Positions 44,201 through 56,400 of a stretch of DNA of 64,000 nucleotides are shown in pieces (positions within the stretch are counted from its first letter, which is position 1; each line of letters begins with the position of its first letter). The notes under the pieces are model-generated. The model saw only the letters and a list, made by a program, of their open reading frames with translations. It made no database searches and had not been told where the DNA came from. The translations under genes were made by a program, and so were the position numbers. The DNA is from Limonium bicolor. Lineage: Eukaryota > Streptophyta > Magnoliopsida > Caryophyllales > Plumbaginaceae. The stretch covers positions 1,054,001-1,118,000 of the forward strand of contig CM041779.1 of NCBI GenBank assembly GCA_023374045.1. Reading direction: 5' to 3'.

Positions 44201-46040
44201 CTCCTGACGCCTTAAGATTAAACTGGGTGTTAGTTTCAACCCTTGCGTTTCTGTCACGTTATTCCGTTCAACCACTGTTCCAAACACCCTTTCAGGATAG
44301 CTCCTGGGTGTTACTAGGTTATGCCATTACATCTGGCTTTCCATTATGAGTACATTTAATTAACTGCTTTTCCTTGCGTTCTTGACTGGGTTATATATTC
44401 TCTTTAGGAGATTGATATCTCTAGTGATCATCTCGGGAGTCTCATCCCGGTCATTGCACATTCATTCCTCAGGATTTTTAAGACATATTCCATGTCCTTA
44501 TTTACCAACTAGTGCACTTCGCACTTGTTCACCTTTAATTTCCTTAAAATAAATTCACTGATTCTTGTAGTCTTATTGACCTTACTGGTTTCTTTACTTC
44601 TACCATTCTTGGTAATTTTTACTTTGTCTGACTTTTACTTCGGTCCGTAGTATGGTCGACTACTTCCCGTGTTTCAGACTCCACTCGTATACATATGTGG
44701 GGTATCCTGTTGATACATTGCTACTTACCCGGTTAACCTATAAGAAGGTCTGCCAGGCCCACAAGCTCCTATCGGAGTGCGGTCGTCCCACAATTCAGTT
44801 GGTACACTCGTAGTGTCCGTCACACGCCTAGGTGAAGTATTCTGTTGTCAACTCCCTTATATCCTGTGATAGTATGCATTCCGTCACTCGGGTTGTTACC
44901 CTTAGGTTTACCGGTTTCCATCCGGTTACTTAAAAGTCACTGGGTATAACTTGCCTACCATGTGGCACTGAGGCCGGTGTAGGTCTCCTGGTCTGGTTTC
45001 AAGGAAGGTTGGAAATAAATGGTTTGGAAAAAATTTGGTTTGGAAAAAGGTTTTGAAGATAATTTAAGTCTAAAAGATTAATTCTCGGGCTTCACAACAT
45101 TTCCTTGCTTTAACCAAGTCTAGCTTCTGCTGACTGGTACTTCCAATTGCAGGTCGGCTGCTAAGCCCTTCCACAACTATGTTGATCTCACTTAACTTCA
45201 CGGTACCTTACTAAGTACCTGTAGTTGTTTTAAGTTTTCCGTACAGCCTTGTCATAGCGGCACTTGCCATGGCAAGTGCGCCATGCTAACTGGCTACTGT
45301 CCAATAAACATTGGTTGCGGTATTGTTTCCGCTTACTCTGACATTAGTGGCCTTGCTGGCCCTTACTTGATTTCACAGTCTTAACAATAAATCCTCTGGG
45401 TTTTTTTTTCCTCACTATTTTCACATGGTGACCATTAACTAGGGTGTTTCCCCTTCTGGGAGACCCCTTTTACTTAGTGTTACATCCTCCTCATACTACG
45501 TTGTAGTTCCTTATTCGGTCGGTATACCATTGGTGTATTAGTTAACATTGTAGTCCCGTGGACACTGTCTCGGGTTCATACCTCACTTTGCCTGTTGCAC
45601 GCTTGGTGCATTGCAAGCTGGTTTTTTTTTTCTCGACTGCTCGGCATGTCGATCCAGGTTGCTGGAAATTCTATTCTCTTATGCGCAAGATTCTTCACTT
45701 TTCGCTATCTTATGCGGCAGACATTGTTAAAATGGGAACCGTCTTCGGGATTCACACCTTTCGGAACTACCGTATGACAGGCTCTCCGTACTTATAAGGA
45801 CATTTAAGTGCAGCCAGGTCGGGTATTCCCGAGTAAGAGAGGACTTTCCATCTCTCTGGCGTTCTTTCCCAGTTGTAACCAGGGATTGTGGAGGGTGGGA
45901 TGTATATGGTAGGTTTCCAATATTCACGGTCCTCCTAACTAGCGTATCTCTCACGCTATCACTCATCCCTTAACCCACATGTACTGAAATCCTAACTCGG
46001 TACTCCTAAGCTCGGTAATTCAGTCATCAGAGCGACACTT
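41298..46040 (-). other. Inner LARD internal domain, non-coding
   Basis: About 4.7 kb with no gag or pol motif. It holds six small hairpins at 41406-41639. A frame near the primer-binding end (45727-45966, minus) begins MSDSVRDTLVRRTVNIGN, in the place of gag, but shows no gag motif, so I do not call a gene. Confidence 0.75.
41406..41639 (-). repeat. Six hairpins with 5-bp stem and 6-nt loop (inner LARD)
   Basis: On the plus strand at 41406, 41472, 41525, 41558, 41591 and 41624: CGGAC/GTCCG twice, then TAGAC with GTCTG, GTCCT, GTCTA and GTCTT. All have a 6-nt loop. Counterpart of 53139-53373 in the middle LARD. Confidence 0.85.
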
Positions 46041-46052
46041 GCTCTGATACCA
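46041..46052 (-). promoter_or_regulatory. Primer-binding site of the inner LARD
   Basis: Plus strand GCTCTGATACCA, the inverse of TGGTATCAGAGC (initiator tRNA-Met), five bases from the LTR. Confidence 0.93.
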
Positions 46053-46057
46053 CTTTT

Positions 46058-49000
46058 TGTAACACCCCAACATACAACAACATACTTAACATTAAACTGC
46101 AGCGGAAAATACACATCATCACATAACTTAACTCATCGGTGTTACACGCCGTTAACCACCCACGTGGCTAACAAGGCTAACATTTACACAACTGTATCGG
46201 TCGGACTAGATCCCCGAGCAACTATACAATACCGTCTCCTTTATCAACTCCAACACTCATTTTACAAATACCTCCAACTGTACCGAGTATTTACAACTAA
46301 TGCCGAGAACAATTTCGGTCTTACTACACCTACTGTGTACATACACTTAAATGAATACCCAAGTACAATGTCTACCCCGTCCTACTCTCGAACGGCTCCA
46401 GCTCCTTGTACCTGAAATAGAAAAGGAAAGAAAGGGTGGCCCCCCAGGGGCTCAGCACCTTTGCTGGTATGGTAATCCCGCAGCCCACATGCTACCGGGC
46501 CACGCACAACTATTTGTCGTCTTAGCATGCAGTTGATTACATTTAAACCAAGCATGTGAAACATAAACTCACAACATGATACATTTCACCCCAATGGGCT
46601 TAACATATACAACTCATTTATACTTAACCAATCACTCTTTGAGTTCTTCAACCCTATAGTATTTCTCCTCTAACGGAGCTATTACCTTAACAGACGACAT
46701 TTACCCACAATCGGGTTTCCACAAACGTCCCTTTTACATACTAGGAATCATATCCATGGTCCTCATATTTCACTTCTAAGCGACATATAACATCACATCA
46801 CAATAACCTTGCAACATACAAATAACACATACATAACGGGTACGATCTCTTAGGAACCGGCCCAAACATAGTTAATACACTGGTGAGCCTAGAGAATGAT
46901 ATCACCCCATGTTAAGCTCGTTATAACCAAACTCATTACCGCCCTCATAGTCGGACGAGTAACTTACCTAAAGATGGATCGGATTTAGTGACCCGAACTC
47001 ACCACACAAACACATATTCCCCCTAAACCGATCGTAAGTCAGAATAGCTAAGCTTTGGGATAAGCTAATGGGAGATCATAACCCGTGAGGGAAACAACCA
47101 TAACAGAGAGAAGGGTAAAGCTAAAAAGGATACCCACTCCCAAACAACGCGCGACCGGCCAAACCGGATTCCTCACTACTGTTAGTACATACTTACTTTA
47201 GAATATTAGTTAGAACCCCACTATGGAGTCTATCACACCTACACACATACAGTATTACAACTGGGTTAAACATACAAGGGAGATCCCTACATTCACATAT
47301 ACATATCACACAATTAACACGCATAGCCGTGGTTAGTACGTCCCATGGTTCGGGTCGTTCACATCCGAATACCAAACTCTCATGTGATCCTAGACTCAGT
47401 CAACTAAGGTTAACACCTCCGAGGTTAAATGGTATCGAAGTTGTACACGCCACATATATGAATTACTGTAAACTCATTACATGTTTTATCTTACAAGTGG
47501 CAAACACAGAAAAACACTTGGCATACAAGCCGGTGTAATCCGGTAGGACACAGGTTGCAAGAAAACCATACCTGTCACCGGAGTCCACTTTATCATGTCC
47601 ATTTATGTTCCTCGAGCAATTCTCGAACAACTGACAACATCACATGTACTTTTATTAACATCGGGGTAACATGTTTGTTTAAAGTCTAATGCTCATAACT
47701 TACCCTCGTTAACTAGTTAAAAACTTGACATTTTTAACTTGTTTTACTTTCACATTTTATTACAACTTTCCACCCACTTGGTTGTCTTTATATCACATCT
47801 AACATGTCCTTAACATCCTTACAACATCATTACTTATCAATCCCCATCTTTACACATCATTTTTACCTTAAACAACATCTTTAGAGTGGTCCGGGACTTG
47901 GTCCTACCTTAAGTCCCGGATCAACACTTACAGAAACTCACGGCATGTTTTGATAGGGTGGTCCGGGACCTTGTACTCACCCTAAGTCCCGGACCAAGAC
48001 AGTCTTGTACTCTCGGTTACATTTAACAGGGTGGTCCGGGACTTCATACAGGTCCTAAGTCCCGGACCAGTCTAGGCAAACTCTCGGGTGATTTAAGGAG
48101 GGTGGTCCGGGTCCTTGTACAAGACCCAAGTCCCGGACCTATATCTATGTATAACTCTCGACCCTTTTTGATACATGGTCCGGGATGTTATCCAAATCCC
48201 AAGTCCCGGACCGAACTACAGAATTGACGTACTTGCATTTTTCAAGTCCTGCTGCATAAGTTCTTTACACCCATCATATGTATAAACTTCCCAGTACACT
48301 CTTATACTCAAAACTTCACCAAATATACACCACATAACAACATAGTGCACAATTTAAATTGCATAGCACTTAGGCTCTTAAAATGCACAAATCTTAAACA
48401 CTGAATTTCCCACAACATATTTGCCTTTGACCTGCAAATACACAAAACAATACGTATGTCCTTTACTAGTCTCTTTGAGAACATTTTCCAAGTCATTTAC
48501 CATTGGCTCTTTAGGTAGTTTCAGTAGACAACATACGTTCATTTTCCAAAGGAATTTCAAGCTATTTTTGGTTAGCATAATTACCTCCTTTTCTCACAAT
48601 TTCTTTCTTGTTTCAGAAATCGGTAAGGATATTTGCTTGCTTGTCAACTTAGAACTTGAAGAGAGTTTGGAAACGTGTCAAGAGAGGACTCCACCCAGTC
48701 CTTGAAAGGTTGGAGTGAAGCTAGAACAAGGCAACGTAAGAACACCATTTAAGGCAAATTTTCGAACAACATAAAACATGGAGGAAACATCATTTTTCTT
48801 TGAGTTTCCTTACCTTGAAGCAAAGGAGCACAATAATATATGGAAAGATGAACTCAAGCTCCTTCCATGGAGATTCCTCTTGCACCAAAATGGAGCTCTT
48901 GAAGATTTGAAAGGACTAGGTCGAAGAGCTTGACGAGACTAAGAGATCGGTGGTCTTAATTTTTAATTTGGACAAGTGAGCTAGAAGTTACAAGGATTTG

Positions 49001-49404
49001 AAGATGGCATATGGTGCTGTGCTGGTTCGATCGTGAAAGAGAGCAGGGAAGGGGATAGTCTACGTGAGACAGCAAGGAGGAAATGAAGAATGAAGAGAAT
49101 TCACTGATTGCAAATGCTTTTGAAGATATTATTGTTTACATAAAGCAAATAGTGCTCTCTTATTTACTCATTTATTTGTTCAATCAGCTAGCAAGGGTGA
49201 CGACTCACCACATGCAAAACCGGCCCCCATTTAAATATAAGGGGTTACCAAGTCATTATTGATCAATTAAATTACTTATATTGACATAAGTTACAAACTA
49301 GCTTATTTTAGTTACTATTCACTAAAACAAGACACGTAGAAACGCAATTTTTGCTTTCCCATTAATTTAAACTTCCAAATGTGATACTAATTAGTACACA
49401 TGTT
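46058..49404 (-). repeat. Inner LARD 5' LTR, truncated
   Basis: Repeats 37613 onwards. It lacks the last 300 or so bases of the plus-strand end (the LTR 5' end) and passes at about 49404 into the internal domain of the middle LARD. Terminal hairpin at 46151-46172; hairpin array at 47887-48214. Confidence 0.9.
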
Positions 49405-52400
49405 AAACCGATAGACAATTAGCATGGCGCACTTGCCATAGCAAGTGCTGCTATAACAGGGCTGTTCGGGAAATTTATAACCACTACAAAGTACTTGGTA
49501 AAGTACCATAAAGTTAAATGTGATCATCATAACAGTGGAAGGGCCTGTTAGCCTAACCTCTGTAATTGTAAGTACACCAGTCAGCAAGAAGCTAGACTTG
49601 GTTAAGGTAAGAAGATGTTGTGAAACCATGAAAATTTTCTTTCAAACCCAGATTTATTCAAACTCTTCCCTTTTCAAAACCAGATTTTCTTTCAAACCAA
49701 CATTTCTTTCTAACCTTCTTTTACACCAAACCAGTAAAACCAAGGACAGTTGACAAGGATACGACAGTGGATAAACTTTCCCTCGATTAAGTTCGGGAAG
49801 CACAGGGTGCATATTGTCATGGGACAATATAAGGGAGTTGACAACAGAATACTTCACCTAGGCGTGTGACGGACACTACGAGTGTACCAAATGAAACGTG
49901 GGACGACCGCACTCCGATAGGAGCTTGTGGGCCTGACAGACCTACTTATGGGTTAGTTGGGTAAGTAGTAATGTATCAGTATGGTACCCCACATATGTAT
50001 ACAAGTGGAGTCCGAAACACGGGAAGTAGTCGACTCCATACTACGGTCAGCAGTATAAGTCAAACAAGAGCTAAGGATTAACAAGGAATGGTTGAAGTTA
50101 AGGAACTCAGTTAAGTTAACGAGATTAAAGGAATTAGTGAATTCCTTTCAAGGAAATGTTTAAGAGTCAGGAGGTGCGAAGTGCACTAACTGTTATGTAA
50201 AGACATCACACATGTCTTAAGGATCCTCAGGGATAAACATGATAGCTGGAACGGTGACCCAGCCTGTGTATGGCAAGGCAGATGCCTAATGTGGACACAT
50301 TACTGTGCAATGAACGGGATGAAACTCCTAGAATGAGTACCTACACTACAAGGAAATGTTGATCTTCACAGAAGGATAATAAGCCAGATAAGAACGCAAG
50401 CGGCGTGGCTAACTGAATGTACCAATAAGTGCGAACTAAATGTAAAGGCATAACTTAGTGACAACCAGGAGCAATCCTTAAAGGGTGTTCGCATCAGTAA
50501 TTATTGCACGAAACGCATGACAGAAACACAAGGGTTGAAACTAACACCCAGTTTAGACATAAGTTGTCAGGAGACGGACTGACAATCCTAAGGGGCATCC
50601 CATGAAGGGAAACGAAATGCAACGACCTTGTCAGGGAGCTCAATTGATATCCAAACCATGTAATGTTTGTACAGAGAAGTACATGTGTGTGGACAGCCTA
50701 CAATGAGTGCAGCTCAAGGCAAATAAGGCTTATAGGCCACAAATAAAATGTGTTATGAAAATTAGATTGATTGCAAAAGTTTATGTTATATAAGTGAATA
50801 GAGTGGAGAACGAACCACTGCACTAAGAGTGGGGATACCTCTCGATGCTGTGAAACCGCTGGAGCGGTAGTTATGTGAACCAAGCTCAAGAAATATGTTA
50901 AGGATGGACAATATTATTATTATTTGAGAGCAGTTAGTTTAGTAGTATGTGTGTATGAAGTGAAACACCGAGCTGAATAATGCCGGCTTGTGACTCGAAT
51001 GATCGATGCTCGAAGAGCATTCAGTAGTCATCCAAATGAGTGATGAACCATAATGTGAATAATGTAAGTATGTGTGTGGAAGTTAATGTGACAGTAAATA
51101 CGATATAAGCTGATGTTATACAAGGAGTAAGAGCACGGTGCGCAGCAAGCGACCGTTGTATAAGTTTGTTAAACGATAATGTAGCAGATAAGACCCGTTA
51201 TGAGTTAAACTTAGTAGAGATGCAAGATAAGCGATGTTAAACAGACTGGGCAACAAGCCAGTGATAGGTACTGTGTGATGAGGAACTCAGTGTGAATTCC
51301 ATAGCGAATTGCATAAGGGATTTACTGTCAAGAGTTTACGCCTCTGCACTCTGTATGACTGAGTGTTTTGGTATTGCACTTGCGCAGTAATGATCGAGTG
51401 GGATAGCTAGGAATTGGAAACATGTTTAATGGTGGAGGAATAATGTTGTAATGGCCGATGCATAGGAAATGCAAGGCCGCACCAATAAAAGAGTACTTGT
51501 GCAAAACCAAATTTGGAGACATGATTAACAGTAAGTGACTACAGTAGCACTAACTGCTAAATATCGGTATGGAATATACCCCAATGTTGTAGATAGCTGA
51601 GAGAGCACTACACACTAGGTAGTAGCTCAATCTCAACTGACAGTAAGTCGGAAGGGAACAAGTCAATCATTGTGAAATACATAGCTGTATACACAGTAAA
51701 TTGTTATGGAAGTGGATAGAAAGTTTATAACTCACCGAATTCGCTCACGGTAAGATACCACGCGTCGGTGGAGAAACCATTGTTACCAAGATGAAGGTGA
51801 CAATTGGGGATGTACAATACAGTAAGAATAACAAATGGGGCAATTAAGCTCTACAGTTACTAGAGTTTCGCAGCAGAAACTAGTGAGCCAGTGATTCAAG
51901 TGTTGATGTACATGGTGAACACGAGTGAATGGCTAATTATTAACGCCTAGAAGCCTAACAGTCCAGAATCGAAACTAACTAAGAGTTTAAATAAACTCCA
52001 ATGAGAATTCTTGGTTTAGGAACTAAACCGCCAATATGGTTAAGATCCTTTAATCAGAATCCATTGTGTAATAGACCGCGTGGAAGTTAAAACACTTCAC
52101 GACGGCAGAACATTTTAAGCCAATGTTTAGTGATTGATTACGTGGGCGTAATCCCTTTTAAGGGGGGTAGAGCGCAAAACCACTTAGTGTGTATTACTGT
52201 ACAAGTGTACGTAGTGTATGTGACTTATATTGTGCATAGCACAAAATTATTGTTTTGATGATTGGTGTGTGTGTTACGTAAACATACACATTCATTCATG
52301 GTTTAATTATGGTAATTGCACACAAAAGATGCGAATACCATTGTGGTAAGTGTGTATTTGTTAACAATTGTGTGTGATAGTACAAGTGTGGGAGTAGAGA

Positions 52401-53138
52401 AACTCCGGGGAACAAACCCCGACAGTGTATAAATGTGAAACTGTGTGGTATTTGATAAAATATATGTGTATATATATTATATAGTGACTCATCAAAGGTA
52501 ATGGAACCGACATAGAACCTAGTGAGAATTAAATTCCCTAGATGACACCATTAAAGTGAATGGAAATAACTGATAGACGAAGTTCTATCCCTTGGAGATG
52601 TTATGATCATGACTAGAATGATTTAAAAGATAGAAAATTGGAAATGAGTGATTTATTTGATGCTTGAAAATGAAGTGGGAGGTGGAACTTGATTTGCATG
52701 TGATCAAGGGAAGTCGAACACAAATTGGAGTGGAAGGATAGTTCGACACTGATGCTGATCACATTAGGGTTGAATGATTCTTGAAGCTCCCCTTAAGTGG
52801 TCACTAATAACCACGCTAAGAAAAGAAGCTAAGAGCATAAGTTGGACTTGGAGTTGTATGTGTTTTCAAAAGGATTTTGAATTGGTATTTATAAAACGTC
52901 GATAGATGCTTTACATAATTAAAGTTCTCTTACTTAACCTCACAAGGAAAATTTCAAATTTAAGTGATTGTTTTGATCTCCCAAGGGCACGGGGACGGAA
53001 GGTGTCCATCGCGACCGGGTTCTGCGGGATCATAGTGAATATCAAAGATATTTTTGATTGCTATACATGCTATGACATGTTGTGTGGAATGTGTAATAAA
53101 TGTTATTTTGACCTTGATTTGTTAAAGTGGATGCTATC

Positions 53139-53373
53139 AAGACCTATGAGTCTAAATGTGTTGTGTTACATAGACCTACGTGTCTAAAGGTTGTTATGTC
53201 ATCAAGACCTACGTGTCTAAAGGTTGTTATGTTACCCAAGACCAGTGAGTCAAAGGGGTTGTTATGTATGTGTAAATGTTGTTAAGATACCCGGACCATT
53301 GAGTCCGAGGTTATCATGTGAATATGTTATGTTATGTGTGGATGTGAATGTGTTGCCCGGACCATTAAGTCCG
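53139..53373 (+). repeat. Six hairpins with 5-bp stem and 6-nt loop (middle LARD)
   Basis: Hairpins at 53139, 53171, 53204, 53238, 53292 and 53358. Stems: AAGAC/GTCTA, TAGAC/GTCTA, AAGAC/GTCTA, AAGAC/GTCAA, CGGAC/GTCCG (twice). Loops: CTATGA, CTACGT, CTACGT, CAGTGA, CATTGA, CATTAA. Confidence 0.82.
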
Positions 53374-53478
53374 AGGTTGTGATGTAAAGTGTGTTTGGTT
53401 ATGGAAGTTTATTTCCAAGTGATTCTTGTGTTCTAATCCAAGAGATGTATGGGAAGTGTAAACTTCGAGGACGAAGTT

Positions 53479-53496
53479 CTTTTAAGGGGGGTAGAT
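53479..53496 (+). promoter_or_regulatory. Poly-purine tract of the middle LARD
   Basis: CTTTTAAGGGGGGTAGAT directly before the right LTR, preceded by AACTTCG/CGAAGTT. This pairing resembles the 3' end of Tekay/Del chromoviruses. Confidence 0.9.
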
Positions 53497-56400
53497 TGAA
53501 ATACCCCAAACCTTGATATGTGGTTTAAATATTAAACTAAGGTATGTAAAGGCTAAAAAGTGCCTTAGAAACATCAGTGAACAAATTTAAACCACAGTAA
53601 ATGCATAAAGCACTAAGATACAGTTTGAGCAAAAACATGCTCTAAGCTATGAGTGAACTTGGTTAGGACCCAAAGAGCCTACCAAGACTTGATAATATTT
53701 AATTATGATTTTATAAGGCTAATTAAGTCCTTAGAAACCTTGGTAGACAGTTAAACCAAATAAAAACACAAGAAATACCTTAAAGTCAATAAGAGCAAAA
53801 TGTGCTCTAAGCTTGGGATAAATTTGTATAGACTCAATGGTCATACCTAGCCTTATAAATATGTTAATGAACATATTAAATCAATTACCAAAGAAAACCA
53901 AGCTTGAAAACAAGTTAAAACACAAAATGTGCTTTAAGGATTCTTAAAGCACGTTTTTGAAAAATTGTCTTGTAAATGAGTTTTTGAATGGCTAAATGTC
54001 CATCATTACTCTTTAATTAATATGTACTATATAGTATCACATTTGGAAGTCTATATCAATGGGAAATTAAAATTTCACTTCTATGTGCCTTGTTTTTTAT
54101 GAATAGTAACTTTTATAAGCTAGTTTGTAACATATGTTGTTATAAGTAATTAAATTGGTCAACAAAGACCATTATACCCTTCTAATATGTAAGGGGGCAT
54201 GGTTTTAGTGGTGTGGAGTCACCATACTTGGGCCATCCAACTAAGAAAAGTAAAAGAAAATAAAGTAAGTTACTATTTGCTTATAACATAAATATCTTCA
54301 AACTTTGCCTCTCTCACCTTTCTTCTTTCCTCTTGTTCCCACCGTCATCTTCCTCCATTCTCCCAACCAAAACCGTTCATGGTGCAGCACCTCTCTTCTC
54401 CAACTTCAATTGCTCACCAAATGTTCATTAATGCTCCAAATCAAATTCTAAGACCATATTTGTCTTAGTTAGACCAAGCTCTTCACTTCTATCTTTTCAA
54501 ATCTTCAAGAACTCCATTTTGGTGCCATGAAGAATCTCCATTGAAGGGGGAAAAGCTCATCTTCTTTCATATTGTCATTCTCCTTTGTTTCAAGGTAACA
54601 AAAACCAAAGAAAATCTAAGTTTCCTCTCATTTTTGTATGTGTCCGAAAATTCACCTCACAATGGTGCTTTTTCTTGCTCTCTTCATAGCTTAATTCAAA
54701 CTTCAAAGGACTAGGAGGAGTCCTATCTTGCTACTTAACCAAGCTCTCTTTCGAATTCCAAAGGTAAGCATCAAATTTTGGTATTTTAAGACACATATGC
54801 AAACCTAGGGTTTGACTATGAGTTTGGGTATTAAACTTAATGCTCATTACCCTTATATGTGTAATGGTTAGAAGATTGACAAGTGATAAAAGCTCCTTGC
54901 CGATTTTCAATCAAGAAAGAACAAGAGAAAACAAGTGAGAAAACTTGGAAAACAAAGAGGTAAATGACCTCTCTTAATGTAGTTTTATGTACTAGGAAAT
55001 TGAGCTATACTTGCTTAATAATTAACCTAAAGAGCCAATGGGAAATGAGCTAGAAAACTATCCACAAGGTGGACTAAAAAGACATGGGAGCATTGTTGTG
55101 TGTATTCGCAGGTTGAAGGCATTTAAATGTGGAGATTCAGTGTTTAAGTTTAATGCAATTTAAGGGCCTAAGAGCCATGTTATTTAAGGGCCTAAGTGCC
55201 AAGCAATTTAAGTTTATGCACTATATTGTGATGTAGTGTAGTTTAAAGGTTTAGTTGTGTGTAAAGAACATCTCTTGTGAAGGTGATTGTGTTTGATGGT
55301 TAAAGGATGAAAAACCATATGTTTGTGTATAAGAGTGTGTATTAAGAGATTGAATGTTCTTGATTGTCTAAAGGTGAAAAACAATGTGTTTGGATGTGAG
55401 TATATACAAGAGAAGCTATGGCGAAATTTAGTTGATAAACAAAAGAGTTTATGTGTTGTAATGAGATTTTATGACCTAGAAGGTACTAGGAATTTTTAAG
55501 TGTTAAGATGATGAAAGAAAGTGAATTAAGGTGTTCTTAGGTGTTAAGATGCCTTAGGCATAGTCTTGGAGATTTAGGGAACTAATGGATGATTTCTTGA
55601 TACACCAAGGTGATGGTGGAGGTGTCGTAAAGTCTTGTGCAAAGTTTGGTGAACAATGAAAGTGTAACGCCTTGTGAAGGTTTAATTATGAACTTGTGGG
55701 AAAGACTTGAGGAGTGTGTGTAAAGGGGATGAGTGTAGTGCAAATGATGTTTAAAAGGGTGGTTATAAGGTAGTGAGGGAGTACTTTGGTTAGGTGAAGT
55801 TTTAGGCAAGAATACAAGTTACAAGTGTAAGAAAAAAATGTTCTAAGTGTTAAGGACTTAGTAAAAGTTGAGTAAGAGTTTAAGGAATTTTTGGGATGTT
55901 TCGAGAGGGTTTAAGTGTGCCCAAAAGATGTTAAAACATGTGGGAGAACATGTGTAAAGCATAGGAAAAAATTGGGATGAATTTGGAGTTCAGAAAGAGG
56001 AGAAAAGCACATTAGAAAATTGGTTCTGCAGTGGACCGCCCCTGTGGGGGGGGTCCAGTGCAGAGAAGTGAAAAAAAAAACAACGTGTAGCATCTGTTGT
56101 GGACCGCCCCTGGGACCGCCCCAGAGGGGCGGTCCAGACCAGAGATGAAGAAAAAAATTTGTTTAAGGCTCCTAATGATGGGGGATTGAATGGTAATGGT
56201 TTTAGATGATGTTTAGGCCTTGTTTGGTGACATGTAAAGGTCTTAAAGTGTGTAAACAAATGTTAGGTTTGATGTGAGAGCTGTGAACTTAAGATCACAA
56301 GTGTAAAATTAAATATAACGGGATGACGGGGTAACTATGGGCGCATTAGACGTTAAACAAGCATGTTACTCCAATGTTAATGAAAGTAATTGTAATGTTA

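Larger units (their letters stand above)
37613..49404 (-). mobile_element. Inner, inverted LARD-type LTR retrotransposon
   Basis: Read on the minus strand: 5' LTR (46058-49404, truncated), primer-binding site (46041-46052), non-coding internal domain, poly-purine tract (41281-41297) and 3' LTR (37613-41279). It starts TGTAACACCCC on the plus strand. It lies in the left LTR of the middle LARD, so the two related elements face opposite ways. Only one edge is an intact terminus; at 49404 the sequence passes directly into middle-LARD internal DNA. The two LTRs are very similar (small indels and substitutions). Confidence 0.87.
49405..53496 (+). other. Middle LARD internal domain, non-coding
   Basis: This is the inverse of roughly 41280-45300 in the inverted LARD, clearly related but diverged. 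No gag or pol motif was seen. Near its right end are six small hairpins (53139-53373), a CTTCG/CGAAG hairpin (53461-53478) and the poly-purine tract (53479-53495). Confidence 0.8.

Noticed and set aside
46041..46052. tRNA-Met gene fragment
   Set aside because: Only the 12-base primer-binding complement is present; no cloverleaf surrounds it.
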